Source of the DNA: DSBN01 sp041686355 | GTDB taxonomy: Bacteria > Spirochaetota > Spirochaetia > DSM-16054 > Sediminispirochaetaceae | Reading direction: 5' to 3' | DNA length: 21,154 bases | NCBI GenBank assembly: GCA_041686355.1 | Contig: JAWLDZ010000041.1 | Span: 1 to 21,154 of the forward strand | In this document: positions 1-7,479 of the stretch, piece after piece | How positions within the stretch are numbered: position 1 is the first letter of the stretch | Layout: each line of letters opens with the position of its first letter | The notes under the pieces: model-generated | Databases searched by the model: none | The model's input: only the letters and a program-made list of their open reading frames with translations | What the model was told of the DNA's origin: nothing | Program-made: the position numbers and the translations under genes

Positions 1-1
1 C

Positions 2-133
2 TTAAAGAAGGGCGACTCCCTGCTGCTGCAGGCCGGAGCCGGGGTGGTATACGATTCCGACCCCGAACGGGAATTTGAAGAAACAAATGAAAAACTGCGG
101 GCCCTGGCGGCGGCAGTTGGATTGGAGATTTAA
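2..133 (+). CDS. trpE: Anthranilate synthase component I, C-terminal end (partial)
   Basis: This is the last 43 codons of an open frame that enters from the left edge and stops at TAA 131-133. The translation contains GAGVVYDSDPEREFEET followed by NEKLRALAAA. That is the typical end of TrpE and other chorismate-utilising enzymes: the GAG-V-DS-P-E-E segment lies at the back of the chorismate site. TrpE converts chorismate to anthranilate using ammonia supplied by the TrpG glutaminase, which here begins one base after the stop (ATG 135). The trpG start and the trpE stop are separated by a single A, so translation is probably coupled. Only the extreme C-terminus is visible, so feedback-inhibition residues cannot be assessed. 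PabB or another chorismate-binding enzyme is possible from this fragment alone, but the trp context makes TrpE much more likely. Confidence 0.88.
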   Translation, partial: LKKGDSLLLQAGAGVVYDSDPEREFEETNEKLRALAAAVGLEI

Positions 134-134
134 A

Positions 135-1766
135 ATGATACTATTAATTGACAATTACGACAGCTTTACCTACAACATTTTTCAGTACCTGAAAGAGGTG
201 AGCCACCATGAGATACGGGTGGTCCGCAACGACTGCATCACCACTAACGAGATCGATGCCCTGCAGCCGGATATGCTTATTGCAGGTCCGGGGCCCGGCC
301 GGCCGGAGGAGGCGGGCCGTCTGGAGGAGATTATCCTGTACTGCCTGCAGAAAATGCCTATCCTGGGTATTTGTCTGGGTCATCAGGCGATAGTTCACGC
401 CCTGGGCGGGAAAATTGTATCGGCAAAACACATTGTCCACGGCAAGAGCGAGCGTATCCAGCTGAACGGTAAAGGCGTCTACAGGGCAATCCCCTCACCG
501 GCGGTATTCACCCGCTACCACTCCCTGGTGGCCGAGCAGGCCTCCCTCCCCCGGGAGCTTGAAGTAAGCGCCCGCAGTGAAGACGGCGAGATTATGGGAG
601 TTCAGCACTCCACCCTGCCGGTGGAGGGGATCCAGTTTCATCCCGAATCAGTTGCCTCGGAATATGGGCACAAGCTGCTGAAGAATTTTGTGGAGTACCA
701 GCGCGAACCCTTCCCCCTCCGCGAGACCCTGCTTCGGTGTATCGCCGGAGAGGATCTTTCCTTTGATACGGCCCGTGGATTTATGGATGAGCTTACCGCC
801 GGAAACCTAAGCCCCAGTCAGACCTCCGGCTATCTGGTAGCGCTGAATGCCAAGGGCATCACCGCCGATGAAATTGCCGGCTGTGCCTCGGTGCTGCAGA
901 AAAAACGGGTTCCCATTTCCCTCCGCGCTCCGGTGCTGGACACCTGCGGAACCGGCGGCGACGGTGCGGGAAGCTTCAATATCTCATCCATGGCCGCTCT
1001 GATAGCCGCCGGCGCAGGGGCGGCGGTGGCCAAACACGGCAACCGTGCCGTCAGCTCCCTGAGCGGGAGTGCCGACTTTTACGCCAAGCTGGGCCTGAGC
1101 ATCGACCTGAAACCCGAGGAATCGGAAGCCTTAATCAACGATACCGGTTTCGGCTTCCTCTTCGCCCCCATCTACCACAGCGCCATGAAGCACGCCGGAG
1201 TGGTGCGGCGGGAGCTCGGTTTTAAGACTATTATGAACCTGCTCGGCCCCCTCTCTAACCCGGCCGGGGCGAAGTACCAGCTGTTGGGGGTCTATGATCC
1301 CGATTATTGCCTGCCCATGGCCCAGGCCGCCATCACGCTGGGAGTAGAGCGGGTGCTGGTAGTCCACGGGAACGACGGGCTGGATGAGATATCTGTTTCA
1401 GCACCCAGCAAAACAGTATATGCCGATGCGGAGGGCAAGCTGGAAGAGAGCGAGTTTAACCCCGAAGACTATGGACTGAGCCTGTACCCAGTGGAGGAGC
1501 TGCAGGGAGGTTCGGCGGAGGATAACGCCTCAGAGGCGCGCCGCATCTTAGACGGAGGGGGCCGGCCCGCAATTCGCGCTTCGGTCCTGCTCAATGCCGG
1601 AGCCGCCCTGTACGTGTACGGGGCGGCGGAATCTATAATCGACGGGTACCGTATAGCCGAAACCGCCCTTGAAAGCGGCAGGGTTGCCGAGAAAATACAG
1701 GACATAAACAGGGTTACAGAAGCCCTGCAGGCCCGAAGCGCTGCGGCCCTGGAGCAAGTGGTATGA
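135..1766 (+). CDS. trpGD: Fused anthranilate synthase glutaminase / anthranilate phosphoribosyltransferase (TrpGD)
   Basis: This 543-residue bifunctional cytoplasmic enzyme starts with MILLIDNYDSF. An in-frame ATG at 75 lies inside trpE and is rejected. Residues 1 to about 190 are a class I glutamine amidotransferase with GPGPG (51-55), nucleophile Cys80 in GICLGHQ, and His169/Glu171 in FHPES; it feeds ammonia to TrpE. Residues about 195-543 are the TrpD phosphoribosyltransferase that attaches ribose-5-phosphate from PRPP to anthranilate. Its signatures are DTCGTGGDG (269-277) and KHGNRAVSS (300-308). The two domains are joined without an obvious long linker. The stop overlaps the trpCF start in ATGA (1763-1766). 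The same fusion is known in enterobacteria and Thermotoga. All expected catalytic residues are present, so both activities are likely intact. Confidence 0.96.
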   Translation: MILLIDNYDSFTYNIFQYLKEVSHHEIRVVRNDCITTNEIDALQPDMLIAGPGPGRPEEAGRLEEIILYCLQKMPILGICLGHQAIVHALGGKIVSAKHIVHGKSERIQLNGKGVYRAIPSPAVFTRYHSLVAEQASLPRELEVSARSEDGEIMGVQHSTLPVEGIQFHPESVASEYGHKLLKNFVEYQREPFPLRETLLRCIAGEDLSFDTARGFMDELTAGNLSPSQTSGYLVALNAKGITADEIAGCASVLQKKRVPISLRAPVLDTCGTGGDGAGSFNISSMAALIAAGAGAAVAKHGNRAVSSLSGSADFYAKLGLSIDLKPEESEALINDTGFGFLFAPIYHSAMKHAGVVRRELGFKTIMNLLGPLSNPAGAKYQLLGVYDPDYCLPMAQAAITLGVERVLVVHGNDGLDEISVSAPSKTVYADAEGKLEESEFNPEDYGLSLYPVEELQGGSAEDNASEARRILDGGGRPAIRASVLLNAGAALYVYGAAESIIDGYRIAETALESGRVAEKIQDINRVTEALQARSAAALEQVV

Positions 1767-3229
1767 ACAACATTCTTGATACCATTGTTGCCCGGCGCCG
1801 GCGCAGGCTGGATGAGTTCGGCCCTGAATTTGGACATCCGGTGCCAGCGACCAGAAGGGTCCCGGTGCTGCCCTTTGGGCGTGCCCCCTTTGTGATTGCC
1901 GAAATCAAGCGGCGCTCTCCATCCCGGGGAAGCATCGACAGCATCTACGATCCTGCAGCCCAGGCCGGGCTCTACCGATCCAAGGGAATAAAAACGGTCA
2001 GCATCCTTACCGAAGAGGATTTTTTCGAAGGCTCGCTGAAGGACCTTATGGCGGTAAAGGAGGCTTTGCCCTCCTTAGCAGTGCTGCGAAAGGACTTTCT
2101 GCTGACGGTGGAGGAGGTGGAAGTTGCCTACCGCGCCGGAGCGGATGCGGTCCTGCTGATCGCCTCGATTCTAAGCTATACAGAGCTGGAGCAGCTTCAC
2201 TGTCGGGCCCTAAAGCTGGGCCTAACGCCCCTGGTGGAGCTCCATTCTCCGGAGGATGTCCGCAAAGCAGAGCCCCTGCGTCCGGAGTTTACCGGGATCA
2301 ACTCCCGGGACCTGACCAGCTTTCGTACCGACCCGGCCCACCCCATTAAAATAAAAAGTCTGATTGCCTGGCCCACGGCGGTAGTGTATGAGTCGGGCAT
2401 CCGCAGCCGCGAGACGGCCATGCTGCCGGGCAGAAGCGGCTTCGCCGGAATCCTGGTCGGCGAGGCGGCCGTCCGCGAGCCGGGCCGGATTCCCGACCTG
2501 ATCCGCGGCTTTGAAACCGGCCGGGCTGTCCGCGGAGGCTGCCCCTTAGAACACAAGCCTGAACAGAGCTTTTTCTGGGAGACCCTGTTTCAAGGCCCTT
2601 CCCGGGCAGCAGCACCTCTGGTGAAGATCTGCGGGCTGACCCGCCGCACGGATGTTGCTGCGGCGGATGAGGCCGGCGCGGACATCCTGGGCTTTATTTT
2701 AGCCGCCGTCTCTCCGCGGGCGGTCACCCCCGATTTTATCCGCAGCATCGGCCCCACCCGGGCGCTGAAGGTAGCGGTGGTGGTAGGGGCCGACTCGGAA
2801 CCGATGCCCGAGGTCCGGCGGCTTGTGCAGGAGGGGGTGCTTGATGCGGTGCAGTTCCACGGTGATGAAGCCGCGGAAGCCTGCGCCGCCGCTGCTTACC
2901 CCTATTATAAAGCGCTGCCCCTCCGCAACAGTGAGGACATTCAGAAAATTGCCCGCTATCACTGTCCGCGGGTGCTGGTGGATGCCTACCACCAGGGAGC
3001 CTCCGGCGGCACAGGCCGCCGGATCGACGACCAACTGGTGGAGGCTGCCGCCGAAAAACAGCCGCTCTGGCTGGCCGGGGGACTGAACGCCGAGAACATC
3101 GCGGAGGTGGTTCGGCGCTTTCAACCCGAGCTGGTAGACGCCTCCAGCGGACTGGAGACCGCCCCCGGCATAAAGGACCCCGAGCTTATCCGCCGCTTTG
3201 TTCAAGCGGCCAAGGAGACCACGGAATGA
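1763..3229 (+). CDS. trpCF: Fused indole-3-glycerol-phosphate synthase / phosphoribosylanthranilate isomerase (TrpCF)
   Basis: This 488-residue protein has two TIM-barrel domains catalysing consecutive steps. Residues 1 to about 255 are indole-glycerol-phosphate synthase. It has the EIKRRSPS motif (47-54), LRKDF with a catalytic lysine (108-112), VELH (158-161), GINSRDL (178-184) and ESGI (210-213). Residues about 285-488 are the TrpF isomerase, with KICGLT carrying the general-base Cys289, FHGDE (365-369), and LVDAY with the expected acid Asp407. The order C then F is the enterobacterial arrangement, although the isomerase acts before the synthase in the pathway. Start and stop each overlap the neighbouring gene as ATGA (1763-1766 and 3226-3229), indicating translational coupling. 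All key residues are seen, so both halves should be functional. Confidence 0.96.
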   Translation: MNNILDTIVARRRRRLDEFGPEFGHPVPATRRVPVLPFGRAPFVIAEIKRRSPSRGSIDSIYDPAAQAGLYRSKGIKTVSILTEEDFFEGSLKDLMAVKEALPSLAVLRKDFLLTVEEVEVAYRAGADAVLLIASILSYTELEQLHCRALKLGLTPLVELHSPEDVRKAEPLRPEFTGINSRDLTSFRTDPAHPIKIKSLIAWPTAVVYESGIRSRETAMLPGRSGFAGILVGEAAVREPGRIPDLIRGFETGRAVRGGCPLEHKPEQSFFWETLFQGPSRAAAPLVKICGLTRRTDVAAADEAGADILGFILAAVSPRAVTPDFIRSIGPTRALKVAVVVGADSEPMPEVRRLVQEGVLDAVQFHGDEAAEACAAAAYPYYKALPLRNSEDIQKIARYHCPRVLVDAYHQGASGGTGRRIDDQLVEAAAEKQPLWLAGGLNAENIAEVVRRFQPELVDASSGLETAPGIKDPELIRRFVQAAKETTE

Positions 3230-4503
3230 CACACAACAACACCTACTTTGGAGAATTGGGGGGGCGCTACGTAGCCGACATGCTGCAGGGCCCCCTGGAA
3301 GAGCTGGAGCAGGCTTTTTCGGAAGCCCGCGCAGATACGCAGTTTCAGGGGCGGCTTGCCAAACTGCAAAAGGACTATATCGGCCGCCCGACCCCGCTGC
3401 TGTATGCGGAAAACAGCAGCCGCGAGATCGGCGGGGCGCAAATCTATATCAAACTGGAGGGTCTGGCCAATACGGGGGCCCACAAAATCAACAACGCCCT
3501 GGGCCAGGTGCTGCTGGCACAGCGGATGGGCAAACAGAGGATCATCGCCGAAACCGGAGCCGGTCAGCACGGGGTTGCCACCGCGGCGGTATGCGCCAAG
3601 TTCGGCCTGCCCTGCACCGTGTATATGGGCGAGGTAGACATTAAGCGCCAGCGCCCCAATGTGTACCTGATGGAGCTCTTCGGGGCCGAGGTAGTGCCGG
3701 TGCACAGCGGCAGCCGGACCCTGAAGGACGCAGTGAACGAGGCCCTGCGCGACTGGGCATCCTCCGCAGCCGACACCCACTACCTGCTGGGAAGCGCACT
3801 GGGACCGGCACCGTATCCGCAGATGGTGCACTACTTTCAGTCGGTCATCGGCGAGGAGACCAGGGAGCAGCTGGCCGATCACGGCCTCGACATTGGCCGT
3901 GATGTGGCCGCCCTGGTGGCCTGTGTGGGTGGCGGCTCAAACGCTATAGGCTTTTTCTCGCCCTTTATCGGTGAGCCGGGTATCGACAAGCCGGGGCCGA
4001 AACTGGTAGGCGTAGAGGCGGGGGGCCGTGGGTCCGAAACCGGCGAGCACGCCGCCCGGATGAACGGTCGCGGAGAGATAGGTATTGTGCAGGGCTACAA
4101 GAGTTACTTTCTGATGGACGGCGACGGGCAGCTGGAGAAGACCCACTCCATATCCGCCGGCCTCGATTATCCGGGTATCGGCCCGCAGCTTGCCCATCTG
4201 GGGGATACCGGGCGGATCAGCTTTACCTCCGCCGACGACCGGGAGGCCCTGGAAGCCCTGCAACTCTTTGCCCGCAACGAGGGGGTTATCTTTGCCCTGG
4301 AGAGCGCCCACGGCGGGGCGGAGGCCCTGAAGCTGGCCGCCGGCTTGCCGAAGGACAAGGCGGTAGTGGTAAACATGTCCGGCCGGGGGGACAAGGACAT
4401 CTTTATATCGGCCAAGGCCCTGCAGCCGGAGACCTGGACCGAGTTTTTACGCAATGAAGTGGCCGAAGAAACCGCCACCAAGGAGCACGTTCATGAAGCA
4501 TAA
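3226..4503 (+). CDS. trpB: Tryptophan synthase beta subunit
   Basis: This 425-residue PLP enzyme joins indole, delivered through the tunnel from TrpA, to serine to form tryptophan. The PLP-binding lysine is Lys87 in TGAHKINNA. The catalytic glutamate is Glu109 in AETGAGQHGVA, and the PLP phosphate loop is the GGGSNAIG segment near residue 235. The start MTHNNTYFGELGGRYVADML matches the usual TrpB1 N-terminus. The C-terminal end after the GRGDKDI motif carries an extra stretch of roughly 35 residues, which is at the upper end of normal length. The ATG overlaps the trpCF stop by 4 nt, and the last codons overlap the trpA start by 11 nt. This is the TrpB1 class expected to work with TrpA, not the stand-alone TrpB2. 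Confidence 0.97.
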   Translation: MTHNNTYFGELGGRYVADMLQGPLEELEQAFSEARADTQFQGRLAKLQKDYIGRPTPLLYAENSSREIGGAQIYIKLEGLANTGAHKINNALGQVLLAQRMGKQRIIAETGAGQHGVATAAVCAKFGLPCTVYMGEVDIKRQRPNVYLMELFGAEVVPVHSGSRTLKDAVNEALRDWASSAADTHYLLGSALGPAPYPQMVHYFQSVIGEETREQLADHGLDIGRDVAALVACVGGGSNAIGFFSPFIGEPGIDKPGPKLVGVEAGGRGSETGEHAARMNGRGEIGIVQGYKSYFLMDGDGQLEKTHSISAGLDYPGIGPQLAHLGDTGRISFTSADDREALEALQLFARNEGVIFALESAHGGAEALKLAAGLPKDKAVVVNMSGRGDKDIFISAKALQPETWTEFLRNEVAEETATKEHVHEA

Positions 4504-5287
4504 AGCATCCCTCATGGCTCACTGTGTGGCCTACTTTCCCGATGCCCGGCGCTCACTGGCCGCCGCCCGGGGGCTGGCCCGGGGCGGGGCCGACTACCTG
4601 GAGGTGCAGTTTCCCTTCAGCGACCCCACCGCCGACGGGCCGGCCATTCAAACCGCCTGCCACCAGGCTCTGGAGAGCGGGTTTACCGTCGACCTGGGCT
4701 TTGAGTGGATCCGCCGGCTTGCTGCGGAGCTCCGCCCGCAGACAACAGAGAAGGCACCGCCGCCGATATTTATCATGAGCTATGCGAACCTGCTGGTGCG
4801 GCGGGGGGTCGAGCGTTTCTGCCGCGAGGCGGCGGAGGCCGGGGCCGCCGGGCTGATTGTTCCCGACCTGCTGCCGCCGGAGGACGAGGGGCTTTACGCG
4901 GCCTGCCGGAAGGAGGGCCTGGAGCCGGTGCCGGTAGTCTCGCCGGGAATCAGCGACCGGCGGCTTGCGGCGCTTACCGACGACCGAGCCGGGCCCCGGC
5001 CGAAGTATCTGTACACCACCCTGCGCAGAGGCATCACCGGGGGGCGCACGGAAGTGGGAGCCGGGCAGGTTGCCCACCTGCAGCGCTGCCGGGCCGTCGG
5101 CGCCCGCGTGATGGCGGGTTTCGGCATCGAAAGCCCGGAGCAGGTTGAGGCACTGGCCCCGCACACGGACACTCTGGTAGTGGGCTCCTATTTTGTGAAG
5201 CAGCTGATAGAGCTGGGCCGCGGGGCTGAACCGGAGCAGATCGAGAGCCGGCTGCGGCAGGGGGTGGAACGCCTTTCCGGACCGTAG
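4493..5287 (+). CDS. trpA: Tryptophan synthase alpha subunit
   Basis: This 264-residue TIM-barrel enzyme cleaves indole-3-glycerol phosphate to indole and glyceraldehyde 3-phosphate. The chosen ATG (4493) lies inside the trpB end and is preceded by AGGAG at 4481-4485 with 7-nt spacing. A longer frame from 4454 adds 13 residues with no family match. The substrate motif reads LEVQFPFSDPTADGP, giving the two catalytic acids as Glu37 and Asp48, equivalent to Glu49 and Asp60 of the enteric enzyme. The N-terminus is therefore about 12 residues shorter than the enteric protein. Later motifs include PDLLPPEDE (about residue 123 on) and a GFGIESPEQV phosphate-site segment. This is the last gene of the trp operon; a hairpin region follows at 5316-5439. 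Confidence 0.95.
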   Translation: MKHKASLMAHCVAYFPDARRSLAAARGLARGGADYLEVQFPFSDPTADGPAIQTACHQALESGFTVDLGFEWIRRLAAELRPQTTEKAPPPIFIMSYANLLVRRGVERFCREAAEAGAAGLIVPDLLPPEDEGLYAACRKEGLEPVPVVSPGISDRRLAALTDDRAGPRPKYLYTTLRRGITGGRTEVGAGQVAHLQRCRAVGARVMAGFGIESPEQVEALAPHTDTLVVGSYFVKQLIELGRGAEPEQIESRLRQGVERLSGP

Positions 5288-5315
5288 GGTCGCTGGACAG
5301 GAAGCTACGCAGGGG

Positions 5316-5338
5316 GCCGGAGAACCGGGCCGGCTTTT
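5316..5338 (+). terminator. Possible weak terminator after trpA
   Basis: GCCGG (5316-5320) can pair with CCGGC (5330-5334) around a 9-nt loop and is followed by TTTT. It starts 29 nt after the trpA stop. The stem is short and the T-run brief, so it may only contribute to termination ahead of the stronger hairpin at 5407-5439. A second GC stem without a T-run lies at 5364-5381 (GCCCGGC / GCCGGGC, loop CTAA). Confidence 0.35.
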
Positions 5339-5406
5339 CGCGGGTCTAATGGAAGAGCATTCCGCCCGGCCTAAGCCGGGCCCCAAAAATCCTCCCCACC
5401 CCTATA

Positions 5407-5439
5407 AAAAAACCGCCTCCACAAGGGGGGCGGTTTTTT
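5407..5439. terminator. Bidirectional rho-independent terminator between trp operon and rhodanese operon
   Basis: An 11-bp arm AAAAAACCGCC (5407-5417) pairs with GGCGGTTTTTT (5429-5439), and further C-G pairs can close the loop to about 5 nt. The A-run on one side and T-run on the other make it a terminator on both strands. It serves the convergent trp operon (+) and the rhodanese gene pair (-), whose last stop lies at 5457-5459. Confidence 0.85.
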
Positions 5440-5456
5440 ATATGCAAAAAGTGTTG

Positions 5457-6398
5457 CTATTCGGAGACTACCGGGTAGCCCTGGTTGCTCCAGCCCTGCG
5501 GCTCGTTGGCGGGGGTTCCCATGCCGCCTTTCAGGGACACGGCGTCGTATCCGAGGACTCGGAGGCCGCCGACAGTCTGACCTGCGGTCTGACCGGTGTA
5601 GCAGTAAACAATGATCTTCTTGTTGGCCGGCAGAGAGGCGAAATCCTGCTGCATACCGTCGCCCCAGGAAATTAATTCGGCGCCGGGAACGTGGCCTTCG
5701 TTGTAGTCTTGTTCCTGACGGATGGACAGAATATGCACGGTGTCGTCTTCGGCATCTACTATTTTCTTGGTATTCTCTTCGCTGATGATGTTGGACGCGT
5801 ACATAGTACCGGAGACATCGGCCAGGCTTTCAAAGTAGTCGACAAATACTTCCCGCAGAACCGGGTTTACATCGATGCCGGTTTTGCCGGGGAACTGGGA
5901 CTCTTCGGTGGTCACTACGTCGTCCACACCGTCTACCTTGGAAATACCCAGGTTCCAGCCGAATTTAACCGATTTGGCGTCCGCACCGATAAAGTTCAGC
6001 AGGGCGTTGGCCTGGTTGGCGGTTTGGCCGGTGTAGCAATACACCATCACCGGTTTGTCGGTGGGAATAAAGTCGATGCTCTTGGCAATTGCCGGACCCC
6101 AGGGAACGTTTACCGCACCCTTAATGTGGCCTTCGGCATATACATCGGGCTGGCGGATGTCCAGAATCAGCATATCATCGCCGGCGCGAACCTTGTCTAC
6201 AAAGTCGGCCTGTCCGATCATATAGTTTCCGTTGGATGAAAGTGAAGAGAAGTGCTCATCTACGGCACCCTGTAGAACTTCCGCCCGTGATACGCCGCTA
6301 TCGGCTGCGGGGGCCTCCTGCTGACCTTCCGCTACCACAGCGAAGGGAACCAAAAGAAGGGCCATAAGTAGTAAGTTGATCACTACTGTTTTTTTCAT
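5457..6398 (-). CDS. Periplasmic tandem-domain rhodanese-like protein (CYTGQTA loops)
   Basis: This 313-residue exported protein has a cleavable Sec signal peptide (KK, hydrophobic core, likely cut after VVA at residue 23). Two rhodanese domains follow. The first (about 60-155) has LDIRQPDVYAEGHIKGAVNVPW and loop CYTGQTANQ with Cys121. The second (about 200-312) has SIRQEQDYNEGHVPGA and loop CYTGQTAGQ with Cys266. Rhodaneses carry sulfur as a persulfide on this cysteine. Both domains keep it, but the loops lack the basic residues of classic thiosulfate sulfurtransferases, so the substrate is unknown. The ATG is preceded by GGAGG at suitable spacing. It lies 60 nt downstream of a second exported rhodanese gene, with a GC hairpin (6423-6439) between them, so the two are probably co-transcribed. 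The function may be periplasmic sulfur or polysulfide handling (inference). Confidence 0.85.
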   Translation of the reverse strand: MKKTVVINLLLMALLLVPFAVVAEGQQEAPAADSGVSRAEVLQGAVDEHFSSLSSNGNYMIGQADFVDKVRAGDDMLILDIRQPDVYAEGHIKGAVNVPWGPAIAKSIDFIPTDKPVMVYCYTGQTANQANALLNFIGADAKSVKFGWNLGISKVDGVDDVVTTEESQFPGKTGIDVNPVLREVFVDYFESLADVSGTMYASNIISEENTKKIVDAEDDTVHILSIRQEQDYNEGHVPGAELISWGDGMQQDFASLPANKKIIVYCYTGQTAGQTVGGLRVLGYDAVSLKGGMGTPANEPQGWSNQGYPVVSE

Positions 6399-6422
6399 AA
6401 AATACCTCCAAAGTATATCTAA

Positions 6423-6439
6423 GCGGCCCGACGGGCCGC
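6423..6439 (-). other. Intercistronic GC hairpin between the two rhodanese genes
   Basis: GCGGCCC (6423-6429) and GGGCCGC (6433-6439) form a 7-bp stem with a 3-nt centre. On the - strand it lies between the stop of the upstream lipoprotein gene (6459) and the start of the next (6398). No T-run follows, so it is unlikely to be an efficient terminator. It may stabilise or process the mRNA. Confidence 0.45.
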
Positions 6440-6458
6440 ATAATGCAATTTTTTTGTT

Positions 6459-7379
6459 CTAAGAGCCGTCCTGCTGAGTCGGTGCCGGCATGGTCGGCTG
6501 CTCGGGAACGTGGACCGGCAGACTCGGTTTGCTTGACCACTCTACCCAGGCCCCGTCGTAGAGCTTCAGGTTGCGGTAGCCGGCGTTGTAAAGGGCCAGA
6601 TGGGTCTGGGCCCCGCGGATCGAGGTTTTGCAGAACAGAATAACCGTATCCTCCGGCTTTATTTCCTTTTCAAGGTAAAGAATCTGAATTTGATCGGCCG
6701 GTTTGTAGGTGTCGTCCTTAAAGTTGTTGTCCACAAAGTTGATGTGCACCGAACCGGGGATGGTCCCTTCGCGGTACTCCTCGATGGTACGGGTATCGAT
6801 GATGCAGGTATCCTCGGAAGGGTCATTTACCTGGGCCCGCACCTCGTCCAGGGTCGCTATCATGGAGGAGTCGAGCTCCTCGGCGCTGTAGCTAACCGCC
6901 GCCGGGTTGACCTGGTCGTTTCCAAGGGCTGCTCCGGCACGCTTTAGGGCGCTCAAGCCGCCGCTGACCACTTTAATTTTATCAACAGGATGACCGTAGG
7001 CCTTCATAGTCCACCACAAGCGGGCGGCATCCATATTTTTGTTCGTATCGTATATCACCACGGTAGAATCGTTCGCTATACCCCTGCTTCCTAGCACCTC
7101 TTCGATCTGTGCCTTGGTTCCCACTAAGTTCGGATAGGGCTCGTTGACGACAATATCGGCACGGCTGATGTTTACGGCACCTTCGGCATGCTCCATCTGA
7201 TAAAAATTGGCCGCTTGGGTATCGACCAAGACCACTCCGTCCTGATCAATCAGCGAAACCGCCTCTTTTCCATCGATAATCGAGTTTCCACTCTCGGCAA
7301 AATCGGGTCCACAGGCACTAAGCAGCAGCACCGCCAATAAAACCGGCAGCACCTTCACTAGGTTGCGCAGCACTTTCAT
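6459..7379 (-). CDS. Rhodanese-family lipoprotein (thiosulfate/3-mercaptopyruvate sulfurtransferase-like)
   Basis: This 306-residue protein has a lipoprotein signal: a positively charged start, a hydrophobic core and the lipobox LLSAC with Cys23. Two rhodanese domains follow, resembling the SseA/TST family. In the N-terminal domain (about 34-150) the active-site position reads VIYDTNKNMDAARLWW, with Asp111 instead of cysteine, so it is non-catalytic, as is normal for this family. The C-terminal domain (about 170-285) has IIDTRTIEEYREGTIPGS and the catalytic loop CKTSIRG with Cys250. The YDGAWVEWS segment is a TST hallmark. GGAGG stands close before the ATG. It is the first gene of a two-gene - strand unit with the CYTGQTA rhodanese, and both proteins act outside the cytoplasmic membrane. 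The physiological sulfur donor and acceptor are not evident. Confidence 0.87.
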   Translation of the reverse strand: MKVLRNLVKVLPVLLAVLLLSACGPDFAESGNSIIDGKEAVSLIDQDGVVLVDTQAANFYQMEHAEGAVNISRADIVVNEPYPNLVGTKAQIEEVLGSRGIANDSTVVIYDTNKNMDAARLWWTMKAYGHPVDKIKVVSGGLSALKRAGAALGNDQVNPAAVSYSAEELDSSMIATLDEVRAQVNDPSEDTCIIDTRTIEEYREGTIPGSVHINFVDNNFKDDTYKPADQIQILYLEKEIKPEDTVILFCKTSIRGAQTHLALYNAGYRNLKLYDGAWVEWSSKPSLPVHVPEQPTMPAPTQQDGS

Positions 7380-7461
7380 TCTTCACCTCCAGTAATTTTT
7401 CCATATAAGACATTAAAAATGCCTTAAATTCTCTATTTAAGCTTTTCTTTTTATAGCAAAC

Positions 7462-7467
7462 ATTATA
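7462..7467 (-). promoter_or_regulatory. Candidate -10 box of the rhodanese operon
   Basis: On the - strand a perfect TATAAT lies 82 nt upstream of the lipoprotein ATG, inside an AT-rich divergent intergenic region (7380-7479). The -35 position 17 nt upstream (TGTAAA, 7485-7490) matches the consensus poorly. On the + strand the same region offers TATATA at 7464-7469 for the glycosyltransferase gene, but no -35 or ribosome site is convincing there. Confidence 0.4.
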
Positions 7468-7479
7468 TACATAAAATTG

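Noticed and set aside
75..134. Upstream extension of the trpGD frame to an ATG at 75
   Set aside because: These 20 codons overlap the trpE end in another frame and have no similarity to TrpG, whose family start MILLIDNYDSF lies at 135.
5364..5381. GC stem GCCCGGC/GCCGGGC as a separate terminator
   Set aside because: There is no T-run on either strand; termination is better explained by 5407-5439.
4553..5386. Long - strand open frame opposite trpA (277 codons)
   Set aside because: It is a GC-rich antisense shadow of a clear trpA gene; its translation is rich in Pro, Arg and Gly with no recognisable motif.
5691..6239. + strand open frame of 182 codons opposite the CYTGQTA rhodanese gene
   Set aside because: The opposite strand has a complete two-domain rhodanese with signal peptide and ribosome site, so this is a shadow.
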